Position numbers and translations under genes: made by a program
Notes under the pieces: model-generated
The model's input: only the letters and a program-made list of their open reading frames with translations
Databases searched by the model: none
What the model was told of the DNA's origin: nothing
Assembly: GCF_000350225.1 (NCBI RefSeq)
Contig: NW_005179005.1
Span: 124,001 to 188,000 of the forward strand
Reading direction: 5' to 3'
DNA: 64,000 nt
From: Chondrus crispus
Lineage: Eukaryota; Rhodophyta; Florideophyceae; Gigartinales; Gigartinaceae
Shown here: positions 45,901 to 56,893 of the stretch, piece after piece
How the letters are laid out: each line of letters begins with the position of its first letter
How positions within the stretch are numbered: the first letter of the stretch is position 1

Positions 45901-46592
45901 TGCGCGATCGCTCGTAGGGCACATGTCTTCCCGACTCCGCCCTGTCCCACTGCTGTGGCACCCACTTGCTCGTTCCTATCTCTCCGTAGCACAGCCGCTT
46001 TCAGACGCGACTCACACGTGTTCGGCAATCCATCGCTCCCCTGAGAATTAAGCTTCACACATATCGACGCAGGATTACGTTCCGCTCTTATCGACGCCTT
46101 GAACTTATCACTCGTGCCTGGCCTGGTCAACTCGACGGCCGCGCGAGTCGCGCCAGTATCGATGCTGATCGACTCCACGGCCACGCGAGTTGCACGAGTA
46201 TCGATCCCCGCGCTTGCGTGTAGAATGCGATTGTGAAGGCGGTCCGCTTCTTGCTTGCGCTTCTCTAGGACTTCTCTATCTCCCACTGCAGAGGCGTACG
46301 CACCGAGTCTCGCTTTTGGGTCTTTCGACTCTTTCCGCAGCTCAGCGAGGGAATTCAATATGAAGCTTGAGATGTCCGCGACTTCACGTTGGAGCAAGCG
46401 CGTGTGCTGCGACGACGTTCCATGGATCGGCATGTTTTCAAGCTCCGTGATGTCTGCCTGCAAGGTAGTGTAGGCAGTGAGCACTTCCGTAGAGAGCGTT
46501 TTGTTTTCCTTGTAGGCCTTGTGTCGTTCGATGAGACTTGCGATGAGGCGGACGACTTGCTCAGCCGGGCCGGTGAGGCCCAAGATATCCAT
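42999..46592 (-). CDS. NLR-type protein: NB-ARC ATPase with C-terminal WD40 repeats (1197 aa)
   Basis: A single open frame starts at 46592 (MDILGLTGPAEQ). Residues 1-125 are a helical N-terminal domain. NB-ARC follows: P-loop VGQGGVGKT (215-223), Walker B CLFIIDDVW (299-307), STRD sensor (340-343), GLPL in CGGLPLALNVAG (397-406) and an MHD-like VHDL (535-538). After a helical stretch comes a linker with short tandem repeats, then WD40 blades at about 870-1110, five of them nearly identical, and a degenerate C-terminal part. The architecture is that of STAND switch proteins (plant and fungal NLRs, Apaf-1): ligand binding by the WD40 part would trigger nucleotide exchange and oligomerisation. 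It is probably cytosolic, with a role in non-self recognition or cell death by analogy. The frame is intact and no introns are needed. Confidence 0.9.
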   Translation of the reverse strand: MDILGLTGPAEQVVRLIASLIERHKAYKENKTLSTEVLTAYTTLQADITELENMPIHGTSSQHTRLLQREVADISSFILNSLAELRKESKDPKARLGAYASAVGDREVLEKRKQEADRLHNRILHASAGIDTRATRVAVESISIDTGATRAAVELTRPGTSDKFKASIRAERNPASICVKLNSQGSDGLPNTCESRLKAAVLRRDRNEQVGATAVGQGGVGKTCALRAIAHDVEIKAEFSGGVYFMSLGKDGNVGRLIEELCLIVEASGGNQRAVEMREQSEFESVLAKVQAWFCSHVCLFIIDDVWVVNDMDANILQKLSVLTGTLGGSGGRRSRLLYSTRDKELRQIGERVAFEPREKVGKEAVEMLVHASEANGEEVDDARCKEAVGEILKMCGGLPLALNVAGTSVRYMRDRWQGELSEAWGAYLSKMKSRNTIRGESPKDGYSSLDGTLHTSLDILESDVGRSGETVDEFSFRKMHRSLCVMKKQDRIPLSLVGNLWEMNEERTERCAKEMERVGLVEVQYEKGCGGLGVHDLTHDFAVEEAKKKEGVEEWYKKMADVCRAGEGLLAMSEDRDGEGKSAREEYVFENIYRVLKQGGCVEELKRLFLSARWVKTVLRRGGVWQYEEAVKGLSRDLKGKRGRGKVGMGRVDEDAVDGMVLMMRAARLSVPFCGENSAGIYFQLYGRVKHKARDSSCVRKMLKEIERYAPRPWVRPVSECVARADGKMVEQIVLPYFGNGEIQVGMDSRGEVYGCQVEESGAKVLVFRQSAEKETKMVELEGEFETESQGPGANEPSSQLEGEFETESQGPGDLQASRRKMCRRFRAYFGMCCGSVTSEVTGENPSVTVENPSVTVENPSVTRATCAILCERKENVVVGYEDGTLRLWSTSERKVLRIFRGHKSEVTCVAMSGDGRRVVSGSGDMSVRVWDVETGAQVGEALVGHTESVCSVAMSGDGRRVVSGSYDGSVRVWDVETGAQVGEALVGHTGGVSSVAMSGDGRRVVSGSVDETVRVWDVETGRQVGQALVGHTGGVLSVAMSGDGRRVVSGSDDESVRVWNVETGRQVGEALVGRTDAVISVAMSGDGRRVVSGSKDESVHVWDVERGITLHTGRKEDWEEITSRFLKTADLGTAFRAGRTSQIFSRDGRIVQRGQDGSEAVLAQLDNARDLQIDHDHGVVVAGVGNVVAIMKLVV
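43270..43960 (-). repeat. WD40-coding tandem repeats, 129-bp period
   Basis: The block CCCCACTCATCGCAA recurs at 43331, 43460, 43589, 43718 and 43847, an exact 129-bp (43-residue) period. Units are almost identical except at a few codons on the propeller surface. They encode SVAMSGDGRRVVSGS and VRVWDVETG in each blade. Confidence 0.97.
44002..44064 (-). repeat. 21-bp tandem repeat in the NLR linker
   Basis: Three copies of GTCACGCTCGGGTTTTCCAC-type units (44002, 44023, 44044) encode the repeated peptide ENPSVTV. Confidence 0.95.
44150..44251 (-). repeat. Duplicated 42-bp unit in the NLR linker
   Basis: Identical units at 44150-44191 and 44210-44251 encode LEGEFETESQGPG twice. Confidence 0.95.
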
Positions 46593-47693
46593 GGTGTTTG
46601 CGAATAGGGGGTGTTGTTCGGATTCGAGTAGGTGGCAGTGGCAAAGCGGCGCTTATTCTTTTCTATATCTCTCTTCTCGTTGTCGGTCGTTACCCAAGGG
46701 TTAGTCGTTTTTCGTTCTTGGTCTTCTCGCAGAGAGGGCGGGAAAGGTTTACTTCCACCCTTCGCATTCGAATAAATGCAGGACATCCAATGGCCCACAG
46801 CTATTTTACGGTAGGTGCCCGCTTGACAGTGAATTTTGGAGTGATTTCCTACGCTGAAAAAACAGGGCGGCGGTTGTGCGGATTGTTGCTGCTGTGTTGG
46901 CACATCGTGAGTTGAGTAAGGCTGCTCTCGCGACGCACTGACAAGAATTTTACGCCAGCAACGAGGGCTGCAAGGGACTCCAGGGAGGCGTATGATACGG
47001 TGCTGTACTCCAGGGGGCTTGTCCAGTCCATCGGTATTACAGTACCAACGGTACAGTACTGCAACGAAAGCCGTAGGACGATACGAGTAAAGTTTACAGT
47101 ACCCTCGCGGTGGGAAGGTCCCCCCCAAGTCGAGTCATGCGCCGAGTGGGCAGGTGGACTTGTTGGACACCGTCGCGGCGAGAACCGGTCTGCGAGCTTT
47201 GATGGACAAGATAGAAAGCTCGCCCACATGCAAAGTGACGCGCGACTGTCTCAAGCCCTTCAGTGCCGCCAACCCGGCAGAGACGGCGCAGGTCGCCGAG
47301 AGACCCCAACACAGGGACGGCCGAGCAATGATTGCCCGCACGCGCTTGGTGGCGGAATGTCCCCGGATTCAAAAGCGTTGGTGCCAACGCCAGCAAGACG
47401 GGCCGGACGAGGACAGGGGGGGGGGGTTTCAGGCAGGCGGCCTGCAGGGGACCGGCAGTGGAAGCTGTCCGTGCGAGAATTTGTAAAAGAATTACAGATA
47501 CAGTACCAAGGGTACAGTATCTACCCTAAATCATTTGTCTCATGTTCCTAGTTCCTACCAAAACGTTCTGTACAGTGAATCCTCGCTAACTGCATCTGAA
47601 AAGTGGAGGGTTTTCGTATGCAGGTGGCGAACATATGCACTTGTCAAAGTGTCCAAATGCCTCGTTTTTATTCAAAAAATCAGATATCCGGGT
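46593..47693. other. NLR upstream region with flanking 20-bp direct repeats
   Basis: The NLR start codon is in a good context (CACCATGG). Further up, ACAGTACCAACGGTACAGTA (near 47039) recurs with one mismatch near 47501, bracketing about 440 bp of GC-rich sequence. That segment has a plus-strand frame (47154-47486, DLLDTVAARTGLRALMDKIE) that I do not recognise. It may be a small non-autonomous element or a gene remnant. Confidence 0.35.
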
Positions 47694-47773
47694 CCGACGG
47701 CGGTGAGGAAGCACCGACGGCGGTGAGGAAGCACCGATGGCGGTGAGGAAGCACCGATGGCGGTGGCGAAGCA
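47694..47773. repeat. 20-bp minisatellite, four copies
   Basis: CCGACGGCGGTGAGGAAGCA units start at 47694, 47714, 47734 and 47754. The last is slightly diverged. Confidence 0.95.
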
Positions 47774-48751
47774 CTGCATATCTGTTGTCGTAAGTTTTTA
47801 CCTGTTTCATAGTAAGCCTTTGTATGAGGGTTCGATATGATTAAGGATCACTTTCTTCATGCAGTTATGCGGTGTGCAGTTCAATATCATATACAGGCTG
47901 GAATCGCTGCTCCGCAGCCGGTAGCTGACGAACGCATGCAGTAATCGAGAATATGCAGAAACCGAGCATGCAGTTACAGCAGCGAGGATTGACTGTAATG
48001 CCGAAATCTGAATCACAGATTCGGACGTTTCCCCCCTGCTCCAGGCTCCAGGCATACACCTAAACAGGAGTGTTCCTTCCAAGCGTCTTCCCTCTCCCTC
48101 GCCGCGATGGCACCCCTGGCGCCCGTCCTGCACACCAAGTGCCTTCCCACCGTCGCCCTCCCACCGTGTGCTTTTAGCGCCATGCCATGGCTGTGTCACT
48201 AAACTTTATGCATTTTCTGCGATGCTTTTGGAGTCTCTTTCGGGCAAGCAGCTCTCTGCTACCGACATGAGCGACAAGTTGAGAGCGTGAGGGCGCGCGC
48301 AGGGCCAGGGGCAGTGCCTAGAGTGATACTGTGAAAGCCCGGTTTGTATTCGCCGAACAAACATATGTACCTGTTCCAACGCCGCAACTCGGAACAGTTA
48401 TCAAAATAGAAACACAGGCTGTGTCATTTACCCACACAGCATACACTCCGAACTGTGTCGTAAAATTGTTTCTTTCTTTCTCGTCACCGTCATGGCTCTC
48501 ACATTTCTCTAAATAGCGTCGGCTGAAAGTTGCCCTTGCGTCTGCTCCAATATCATCCGCTTAGGCTGCAAACTGTGACCTTATCATCCCCACTTTTCTT
48601 CGTGCTCCCAACCTAGAGCAGTTTCCGCCCTTCTCCCCCCTCAGCTGCAAACCGACACCATAGCATACCCACATTTCCACGTGCTCCCATCCTAAACCAG
48701 ATATCCCTCAACGTTCGTACGATATTGGATACCACAACTGCCGCAAGGCGA
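47774..48751. other. Intergenic, no gene seen
   Basis: Short open frames only, none with recognisable product. Confidence 0.4.
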
Positions 48752-50400
48752 TCTTCACTCCTGCCCCAAATTGAATTCTCAAACACAAAGGAGAAAAAAA
48801 CTCCTTGTGCCTCTCCGATTCTTTTTTTAAACAAATTGCACTAACCGTTGTCGTCTCTTCCGCAACTTGTGTAGCTATGTAGGGTTGAATATCTCTACAA
48901 AACCCCATCACTCAGCGATGCTACATGTAGGTCATTTATTCAGTTATTCCTAGTGCTGACCTGACAGCTTTGGTGACCTTATTTTTTTGGTATGCCTGAA
49001 AAAGTCCGTGACCTTCTCTTACTTCATTCCCTCTTTCTTTCCGTCTGAGAATTTGCTTGTGTGTAATGTAATTCGTGTCGGTTTGAGTCCAGTCATTTCC
49101 TCAAGAGGTGTGCGATATGTCCCACTTTCTCGCGAACCTATCCGCTTGAGCAGTGCTTCGTTCAAGATGGTTTCCATCATTTCTACAACTGATGGCCAAT
49201 CCTGTCATCTTAGCTTGAGTTCGAACTGCAGGCTTCTGTATGGCGCCTGCACATGTTTCGTGCAGTTCTCGACGATGAGGTCTACCCATAGAAAATATGC
49301 TACAGCATACCGAGGTATGGTTTCGTGTTCTTGAGCAAGTTCTTTCATCAACTTGTTCTTGAAATGTAAGCCTTCATCGCCAGCCCATGCCTGCGTAACC
49401 ATGAAAGTTGGCATTCAGTTGGCCTGGCTCTGGGCCGCTCTCTCTCTCTGCGTCGGCTGACCTGGCGCGTATGAGCCAAAAAACCTGGCAACAAATCATC
49501 TCTTATCACCAGAATGTACGTTTCCTCGTATTGTCCCGGTCCGATGTACAAGAAGGTGAAATGCACGATTTCATTATATTTCTATCCACACGAGGTATAT
49601 GATATTGGCCTAGGCATGTGTTGAAAACGCTCATCCGACACTCTATCTTCGCTTTCCGTAGCTCCTACCGACGTTGCTGTACCTCAAATATGTCCAGCGT
49701 CGAACACCTGTGCAGCATAGACTCGATTGACACTCCTACAAACTGGTCTGTCCGGGACTCCATCTCACTGTCGGCGATGAGAGGAGCGCCACGATGGCGG
49801 TTGAAGTTAAACATATCCTGCTACTCTCGCCCCAGAGAGGAGTCCACAATACTACTAAATCATCATCAACAGTAAGCCAAAGCACAGCGCACGGCGAATT
49901 CATCGCCATTCTTGCTGTTCAGACTATTGTCGAACTCGACCGAAACAACTTCAATCGTACTCCCAAAAAGGGGACGAGTGCTGCTACTGTGGTTCAAATC
50001 ACTGTTAGATAGTTGGTAGATAGTTCGTTTGCTAATAGGAGATATAGTTTACCGTGTTCGCCTCCCTTTCCCACCGCACCCAGGAGTATCAGTCACTGAG
50101 TATGCAGAGAAATCCACAGAGGTCCGTCTGGCTGCCCTTCGGCACGAGATTCGCGTGCTTTATGATCTCGTCTCTAACCGCTCTTAGCCCTGCCAATTGT
50201 GACTCTTGCTTTTCCTTCCTCGTACACAGACACCGAATCCAAATGCGTGAGTGTCTCTTTGGCTTCGCAGCCGTAGAAAATATCAAGTATGAACTTATTG
50301 ATTGGATCACAGGTCCGGAAGTCGTTTGGGTTGGCATAAACCTTCCTATTGTAGTAGGTTTTGGCCTCTCCGAGCAGAATGGTTTCGATGTTCCTTAGTC
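48752..50400 (-). mobile_element. Ty3/gypsy remnant with integrase, fossil
   Basis: On the minus strand the integrase core is recognisable: LHFTFLYIGPGQYEETYILV with DD following, then GLHFKNKLMKELAQEH, then VENCTKHVQAPYRSLQFEL. Upstream sequence to about 50400 (for example LRNIETILLGEAKTYYNR) probably belongs to the same pol. It is heavily decayed and lacks LTRs. It is a clade distinct from the chromovirus-like elements, and its end (48752-49308) is duplicated at 37659-38213. Confidence 0.65.
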
Positions 50401-52560
50401 CTGCGGCCTCTAGAACGATCGTATGGTCTTAAAGTCTGTGCGGCCCAAATTACCGCTAGAAATTCTTTTTCTGATACAGAATAGTTTCTCTCGGCTGCGG
50501 CTAACGTTCTTGAAAAGAACCCGATGGGTTTACGTTGCGCATCCGGATGCGTTTGAAATAATGAAGCGCCGATTTGATAGTCGCTTGCATCGGTATCTAC
50601 CGAGTAGGGTAGGTCCTTCTTCGGCAGCGCCAACACCGGTGCCAAGATGGCGTCCTTGAGCTTATGAAAAGCGTTTTCGCACGGTTCGTCGAATCCTTCA
50701 AACTGGACCGGTTGTCCCATCTTCAATAGTTGATTGAGAGGATGCGCGATTTTTGTGTAATGTGGGACAAACCGACGGTACGCATTATAAAGTCCCAAGA
50801 AGCTTCTGAGCTGGGTCTGCGTTTGAGGGTACCTCACTTGTTCTAATGCGGCGGTTCGCGCAGTGTCAACTTCCAATGTACTTGGCCGAACGACATGGCC
50901 CAGGTACCTGATCTTTTCGACGAAAATTTCGCACTTGCGAAGCTTGAGCTTCACACCTGCCTTCTCCAATACAGGCAGTATTGCGTCAACATGGAAGACG
51001 TGCTCCTCCCAGGATTTGCTGAAGATGATGATATCATCCAAATACACCAGACATGACTTTCATCAGAACGGAGAGAGCGGTATATCTATGGCTCTCTGAA
51101 ACGTCGCCGGCGCGTTGGTAAGCCCGAAGGGCATTCTTGAAAAACGGTAGAGACCTGAGTGACACGAAAAAGCTGTCTTGTCGCGGTCCGCTTCGGGAAT
51201 AGGCATCTTCCAATACCCCGAACTCGCGTCCAACGCGGAGAAAACCTTGGTGTCACCAAGCGAGTCCAGACACTCATCCATGCGCGGTAAATGGTACGTG
51301 TCCTTCACCGCTACCGCGTTTAACCTGCGGTAGTCTACGCAAAAGCGCATCGATCCGTCCGGCTTGAGCACTAATAAAACGGGCGACGCCCATTCTGACT
51401 GCGCCGGTTCGATGACTCCTGCCTCTAACATCTTCTGTACTTCTGCGTCCTCGACCTCCCGAGCCTTTGGACCGGCTCGGTACGGAGCTTGTGCGATGGG
51501 CCTGGTCTCCGGGACCAGCTCTATCCGGTGGACCGTGGTATTAATTTCAGCAAGGGTCCCATCCCACATCTTAGAGGACTTCTTCAATATCCGTCGGAAC
51601 CGCTCGCGCAGCCGTTCCGGCACGTGGCTCAGGTCCAGGTCCTCCACGTCCGGCGGTTGGGGCTCAATCTGCTGCTCCGGCTTCGACGATGCCGTGGCAG
51701 AGAGCCCACTCGACCGTTCTTCTGGCGGGTCCTCGTGCGCTTGATCCGACGGTTCGCATCTTGTCTCGCCCTTAGGCGTCTTGGTAGAATTAGGAAAATT
51801 TTCCTTCTTCCTTTCTTGAATTCCGAGAACTTCACCAATGGTGGTTTTGCTCTCGCGCACGGCCCTCGGGTGCGGTAATAATTCTGCCACCACTTGGCCT
51901 TTTTGCACCCTGACAGGGTACGTCCTAAAATTCGCAACGAGTAAACGAAATGGCCTGTCAGGCTCAACCTGAACGACACCATTCGTGCACGTCAACCCGT
52001 GCCTTTCGTACAACGACGGTCACGGCTGAACCACAACCAAGCCCGCCCTCTTCGAGGTGCACTCCACGACGCGTTGCGTCCCTGGCTCGATAGTCGTGGC
52101 TCTTGCCACGTTTACCTTAGGGAAAATTCGCTCCCCCTTTCCATCATTCTCGTCCTCTCCCGGGACGAGATTCTCCTTCCCTTTTCTCGTCGAGAACCGC
52201 CTAATTATCGGAACCTCCGAGAAATTCGCCAACTCAACCGTTTTCTTCCTTGGATAAATTGCTTCCACAAACCGGTCACAGTAGTCCGCGTCTAGAATTA
52301 GCGGGACTGCTAGTTTTTCGCATACAATAAACTCGGCTGCGGCCACAAATCTTCCAAGCCTCGCAGGCATTTTAATTGTGCCGAGAGTCCGGAGTGGCCT
52401 ATTATTCGCGTCGCCAATGTCTTGGGTCGGTCCGTAGGACACCAACATTTCCATTCCTGCCGGAAGTTCCGACCTTCGAACCAAATTCGGTCCGGCACCT
52501 GTGTCCAACACGGACAACACTCGACTCATCAATCCGACCGTTGGTCCAATATCCGCGTAA
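50400..52560 (-). pseudogene. Gypsy protease, reverse transcriptase and RNase H region
   Basis: An aspartic-protease motif VLDTGAGPNLVRRSEL lies near 52500. Reverse transcriptase has FCVDYRRLNAVAV, FSALDASSGYWKMP and FSRMPFGLTNAPATFQ. RNase H has VDTDASDYQIGASL and YSVSEKEFLAVIWAAQTLRPY. It belongs to Ty3/gypsy and is fossil. Confidence 0.92.
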
Positions 52561-52831
52561 GCTTTGTAGTTTTTTCGCGCGAGGACCAAGATCTTTTCAG
52601 GACATTCTTGTCGCTTAACCCTGTACCAGGGCCTACGAATTTGATCCATCGGACGATCCTTGTCTCGACTTAGAATTTTCTTGACAACAGTCGGCTCCTT
52701 CGGCTTACCCCCTATTTCAACTACCTCCTCGTCGAGGCCTTTCCTTCTTGCTACAGACGGGGAACGGGACTGAGTCTCGGACGCAGTACGTTGAACCTGC
52801 GCCTCCCGTGACTCCCTCGAGATTCCCCTCT

Positions 52832-55139
52832 CTAGTTTCCCTGCGGCTGCGGGTTCCTTCTCATGTCCGACGACGCGGGCCCCGCGGCGGGCCCTCTGAA
52901 GGGTTGGTTCGACCTCGGCGTTGAAGCACTTGGCGTGCTCGCCGTCTGCCAATCGAACCAATTCTTGACCTTCAGATAACTTGTCGATGGTATCCCTAAC
53001 CTCTCCATCGGAGACAACGCCTCATAACTTGCCAAAACTCGGTGCATTTTCCGGAGGGAAAGAATGCACGTTGGCGCAGCGTGCCCCTTTTCGTAACAGT
53101 GATAGCACACCAGTCCGTGCTTCTTGACGGGATATTGCGGCCTAGGTCCTCCACGGGCCGGCGGCTTTCCTTGATGTTGCGGCCTTCCCATCCAGCCTGG
53201 CCTTCGAAACGTTGTACCCTTGTCTTCCATCGGAATGCGCGGCGCCGGCGTGTGGCCGCGCCCCCGGAACATCATCACGGGATCCGTGGGCTCTGAAAAC
53301 GACTCCGTCGTGTATGTGGGCGTCGGTAAAGTTGACGACCCGCTTGCCCCGTAGTCCTCGTTTCCGTATCCCTCCGATGGCTCAATAAAATTGCCTTCGG
53401 CTACCAATGCTCCTTCATAATGATTTTCGCTGCTTCCGTGCGCACCGCGTTCATCTGACGCGGAGATTGACTCGGCTAAGTGAACGGCGGCTTGACCTTT
53501 ACGACCGGGATAAGAAGCCCTCGGCTTCTTCCCCGCCCTGAAGGTCGACGGCGTCTGAATCGTGACCTTCTTGGTCTTCTTGTCCTTGGCGCGGCTCGCC
53601 AAGCCATGCGCCTTCGCGTAATTTACCAATCTCAAAAATGAGACATCTCGGTTATCCTGTCGATACTGCGAGACCATGGGCTTGATACTTTCATCTAGCT
53701 CCTCGATGAACATGTTCATCTGCTCCTCCATAGAATAAACATTCCCACAGCTATTACTGGCGTCCGTTAGGCGAATGTAAAATTCCATCTCGTCTTCAGA
53801 CGGTCTTTGCTGAACTTCTCGCAATGCGAGCACGGCTTGACGGATCGCCTCGTCGGTTGCCAAACTCCTCAACAACCACTGTACGGCCTCTGGCCAAACG
53901 GACACCTTTCCGTGATGGGACCCGGCCGTCTGAGACACAGAAGTGTACTGTCTCAAGGCGATTCCGCTTAGAAATTCGGGCAACAAGCGGATCGCTTGCC
54001 CCTCGTTCATTTCTTGAGTATCAAACTCTTGAACTAACTTTGCCAAAAAATCCAACACAAAGACCCCGTCCTCACCTGTGAACGTGTTGTCCTTCTTCAC
54101 CTTAGGCGGAATATCTCTCCTGATTTTTCGCACGGCGGTCCGCCGGGAACTTGACAAATATGTCTGCGGGTTCCGCAAGCGGGGTACGTTCGGTACGAGA
54201 GTAATTTATTGAAGAGGTAGTTGGTCGGATTCAGCTCCTCCAACTCCTCCCATCGCAGCCCGCGCCGTGTTGCGACATCTTCGGGCTCCGCGTCCTTGTC
54301 TCTCCGCGAGGCGGACGAAGTGACCCCGCCTTGTCTGGAGGAAATTTTCTTGCTTGACGAAATCCGTTTTCGTCTTCTGAACGATGTTCGGAATCGCCGG
54401 ACTGGTTCGACGAACCGCCGTTACCATCCTCGGAGGGACCCGGCGACTCTGACTGTGAGTCGCGGTCCTCCGGATCGTCACTACAGTGACCCTTGCTTGT
54501 ACGTCGCTTGTCCTTCTTCGAGGGCTTCGACTTGGAACTCCGCTGCCGAGCGGGCTTGTCCTTCTTCGACCGACGGTCGCCCTCTCTACCCGAAGGGAGC
54601 GGCTCGTCGTCCGATCCTTGCGGAGCTTGATCCGCGGCCTGCTCAAGGTCCTTCAGACGTTGCGCGGCGCGATCGAATCGGTCATCGATGCTTGTTCTAA
54701 ATTTTCCTAAGGACTCCAAGGCTTGATTCGCGTCGCGCCTCGCGTCCTTAACTGAAAGTTTCAATGACGCAAGGACCTCCGGGTCGATGCCGTCGGTCCC
54801 GTCGCCATTATTTTTCTCGACGAGTCCCACGCGAGCTGTTAGCTCTCCCAACACGATGTGGAACTCGGCTGCTTGCAACTCCAGTTGCTTTCGCACTAGG
54901 GCCAGTTCATCCTCGAGAATTTTCTTATTCTCTCGGCGAATTTCGCTGCCCATCTTCTCGAACTTCTCGTCGAGGTCAATTTTGTCGGCGGCAATCCCCG
55001 TAGGGGATTCTTGATCTCCGGGATCCGTGGCCGTATTGGCCTGGCGCCGGGTGCGAGGACCCCTCGGGATCCTCGACGCCCGTGCAGATCCGCTCCCGCT
55101 CGCCCCGGGACCGACGTCCCCGGGTGCGCTTGTCGACAT
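52832..55139 (-). pseudogene. Gypsy gag region
   Basis: The start near 55139 (MSTSAPGDVGPG) leads into a long coiled-coil stretch (ILEDELALVRKQLELQAAEF), a Lys/Ser-rich basic and acidic segment, a capsid-like part (TGEDGVFVLDFLAKLVQEF, AIRLLPEFLSG) and a CCHC knuckle (CYHCYEKGHAAPTC) near 53085-53130. The gag plan matches that of the element at 6307. Confidence 0.88.
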
Positions 55140-55240
55140 CGTTCGGCGTAGCGAACGAACCTAAAAAAAAGATGCGAACAAAAAAATTAAAAAAGAGACT
55201 CCGTACCCAGACTACTTCCTTGTCGTAGACAGAACTAATT

Positions 55241-55256
55241 CTAGGTTAAGAGACCA
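55241..55256 (-). other. Primer-binding site
   Basis: TGGTCTCTTAACCTAG begins four bases inside the 5' LTR and resembles the site of the 15-kb gypsy element at 6936. Confidence 0.7.
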
Positions 55257-55260
55257 CTTT

Positions 55261-56304
55261 TGTAGTGCAATGTGCCTAGCAGGCCGCGAAAACAGTCCGA
55301 CGGTCAAACAAAAAGAAGAAAAACAGCAACAGCAACAACCACTGCCGATGGCACGCGCTACGGAGCGTTCGAGACTCCCTTTCCCCTTGTGTGGGCTTGC
55401 GGCCCACGGTAGCTCGACTCCGACGGAGGGGTTAAGGAAAGATACCCGGCCCAGGAGGATAATTTTGGTAGAGACTTGTGAAGACTTGTGGGCTCGGCGA
55501 GTGCGGGTTGGGCTTGTCTACGAGAATGTAACCGCGATTCGCTGGGTTGTAAGGCCAATGCTCCATGAGCGTCTTCAGCACCTTGGGTATAATTCAAGGT
55601 CTTCGACGGGGGCTTTTTCAGCACTACCCGACGGGATCGTAACCGTGTAGCAACGCTACTACCGACGTGTTGCCCGATGGCTAAAAACACCCTCACCAGC
55701 GCGATCGCGATCGCAGTAGGCGGTACCAGCTCTGTCTTATACAGTAAGACCTTCGACGGAGGCGTCGTCACAACAGCCTTCCTACGGAACTTGAAACAGA
55801 AGCAGCGCTACACAACGTGTTGCCCGATGGCTAAAACACCTACACCGGATCGGTCGCAACCAACTCCAATGGAACCAACACAATTAAGGGAAAATAGATG
55901 TAGAGATAGAAAAGGTAAAAGGATAAGAAAAATGAATGGGACCTCGAGCAATAGAGAATGTCGTTAGCAGCGTAGAAGGAAAGCGCGTCGCGTGAACGGA
56001 AGCGGTCTTCGACGAAGGCGAGATCTAACTCTGGCAACTCGGGTTACCTTTACTCACTTGGGTTGGTAACTGGACTATGCTATATAGCCCCGCCGGAGCC
56101 ACTGCAGTAGCTCGCGGCGCTAGATCCTAGATCTAATCTAGTGTCAGCAAAATTAATGCCAACTAATTAACTAAATAAAATAAAATAATTAAAAATTGAA
56201 ACTGTGCAATTATTCACACGTGTGTCCCCCGACCCGGACTACTTTTCATATCCAAATATTTTCCTTTCTTTTCACCCCCCCGTAGAGACTCATATTGCAC
56301 TACA
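55261..56304 (-). repeat. 5' LTR of second gypsy family (1044 bp)
   Basis: On the minus strand it starts TGTAGTGCAATATG and ends CACATTGCACTACA, as in the copy at 24894-25967, which is 30 bp longer. Both contain the AGATCTCGCCTTCGTCGAAG block and the GCGATCGCGATCGC palindrome. Confidence 0.9.
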
Positions 56305-56559
56305 TGCGGGTTAACTCTCGCAAAGAAAGAGTTTAAATGAGGTATGATAAAAGCCGATTTCTTCGGACTGGGAGTTCAATAGAACTTTGTGCTGCGTATG
56401 CGACCATTGTGTTGCCAGTTCTGCCACTAGCTTGAATGTTTTGTTTCTGCGAACGTGAGAGCAGCAAGCGAGCAGCTGTAATCTGGTAATTGGCCTTAAA
56501 GCACTATTGCAGGAGAGGGCTGAATGTTGAAGTGATCAAAAGCTGCAACCCTGAAACTA

Positions 56560-56893
56560 ATGCCACCAACACTGCCCGCGCAAGCCGTGTCGCAAGTGGG
56601 TGCCGTGATGAGTGTGCCAGACAAAGCACTGGATGAGTTTGCGCTGCGGCAGTTCACGGACGGCGACTACGCCGGGGACGCGTGTGGCGATGGGGCCCGC
56701 GGCAGTCATGGTGCACGTGAGAGTACTTCGGCGAGCGCAAGCGCATCCAGGACGAGTTCTGCGACGCCCCCGTGCTAGTCGACAGCTACGGTCCCTTCTG
56801 CAAGCACATGTTCATGCCCAACTTTGTGCCCGGTCTGCGCGACGCCGCCGTGCGCATCACGCCCGACAACGAGCCCGTTATCAAGTCCGCCTG
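56560..56893 (+). pseudogene. GC-rich host-gene fragment, unidentified
   Basis: Two coding-like blocks in different frames: ALDEFALRQFTDGDYAGDA (56627-56683), then FGERKRIQDEFCDAPVLVDS and GPFCKHMFMPNFVPGLRDAA ending with a TGA at 56891-56893. GC content and codon use fit host genes rather than the surrounding AT-richer DNA. I do not recognise the family. It is probably a processed or degraded gene piece with a frameshift near 56715. Confidence 0.4.

Larger units (their letters stand above)
50400..56304 (-). mobile_element. Second-family Ty3/gypsy element, truncated fossil
   Basis: Reading from 56304 downwards: 5' LTR, primer-binding site, gag, protease, reverse transcriptase, RNase H. It stops in RNase H at about 50400 and abuts another gypsy remnant. 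No integrase and no 3' LTR are present. Reverse transcriptase and gag are clearly related to the chromovirus at 6307, but the LTRs differ. It has a few breaks. A 3' LTR of the same family lies at 24894-25967. Confidence 0.92.

Noticed and set aside
48752-50400. That this integrase belongs to the truncated element at 50400-56304
   Set aside because: Its motifs (FLYIGPG, VENC.KHVQ) are of a different gypsy clade from the chromovirus-like integrase expected for that family, and the junction near 50400 is abrupt.
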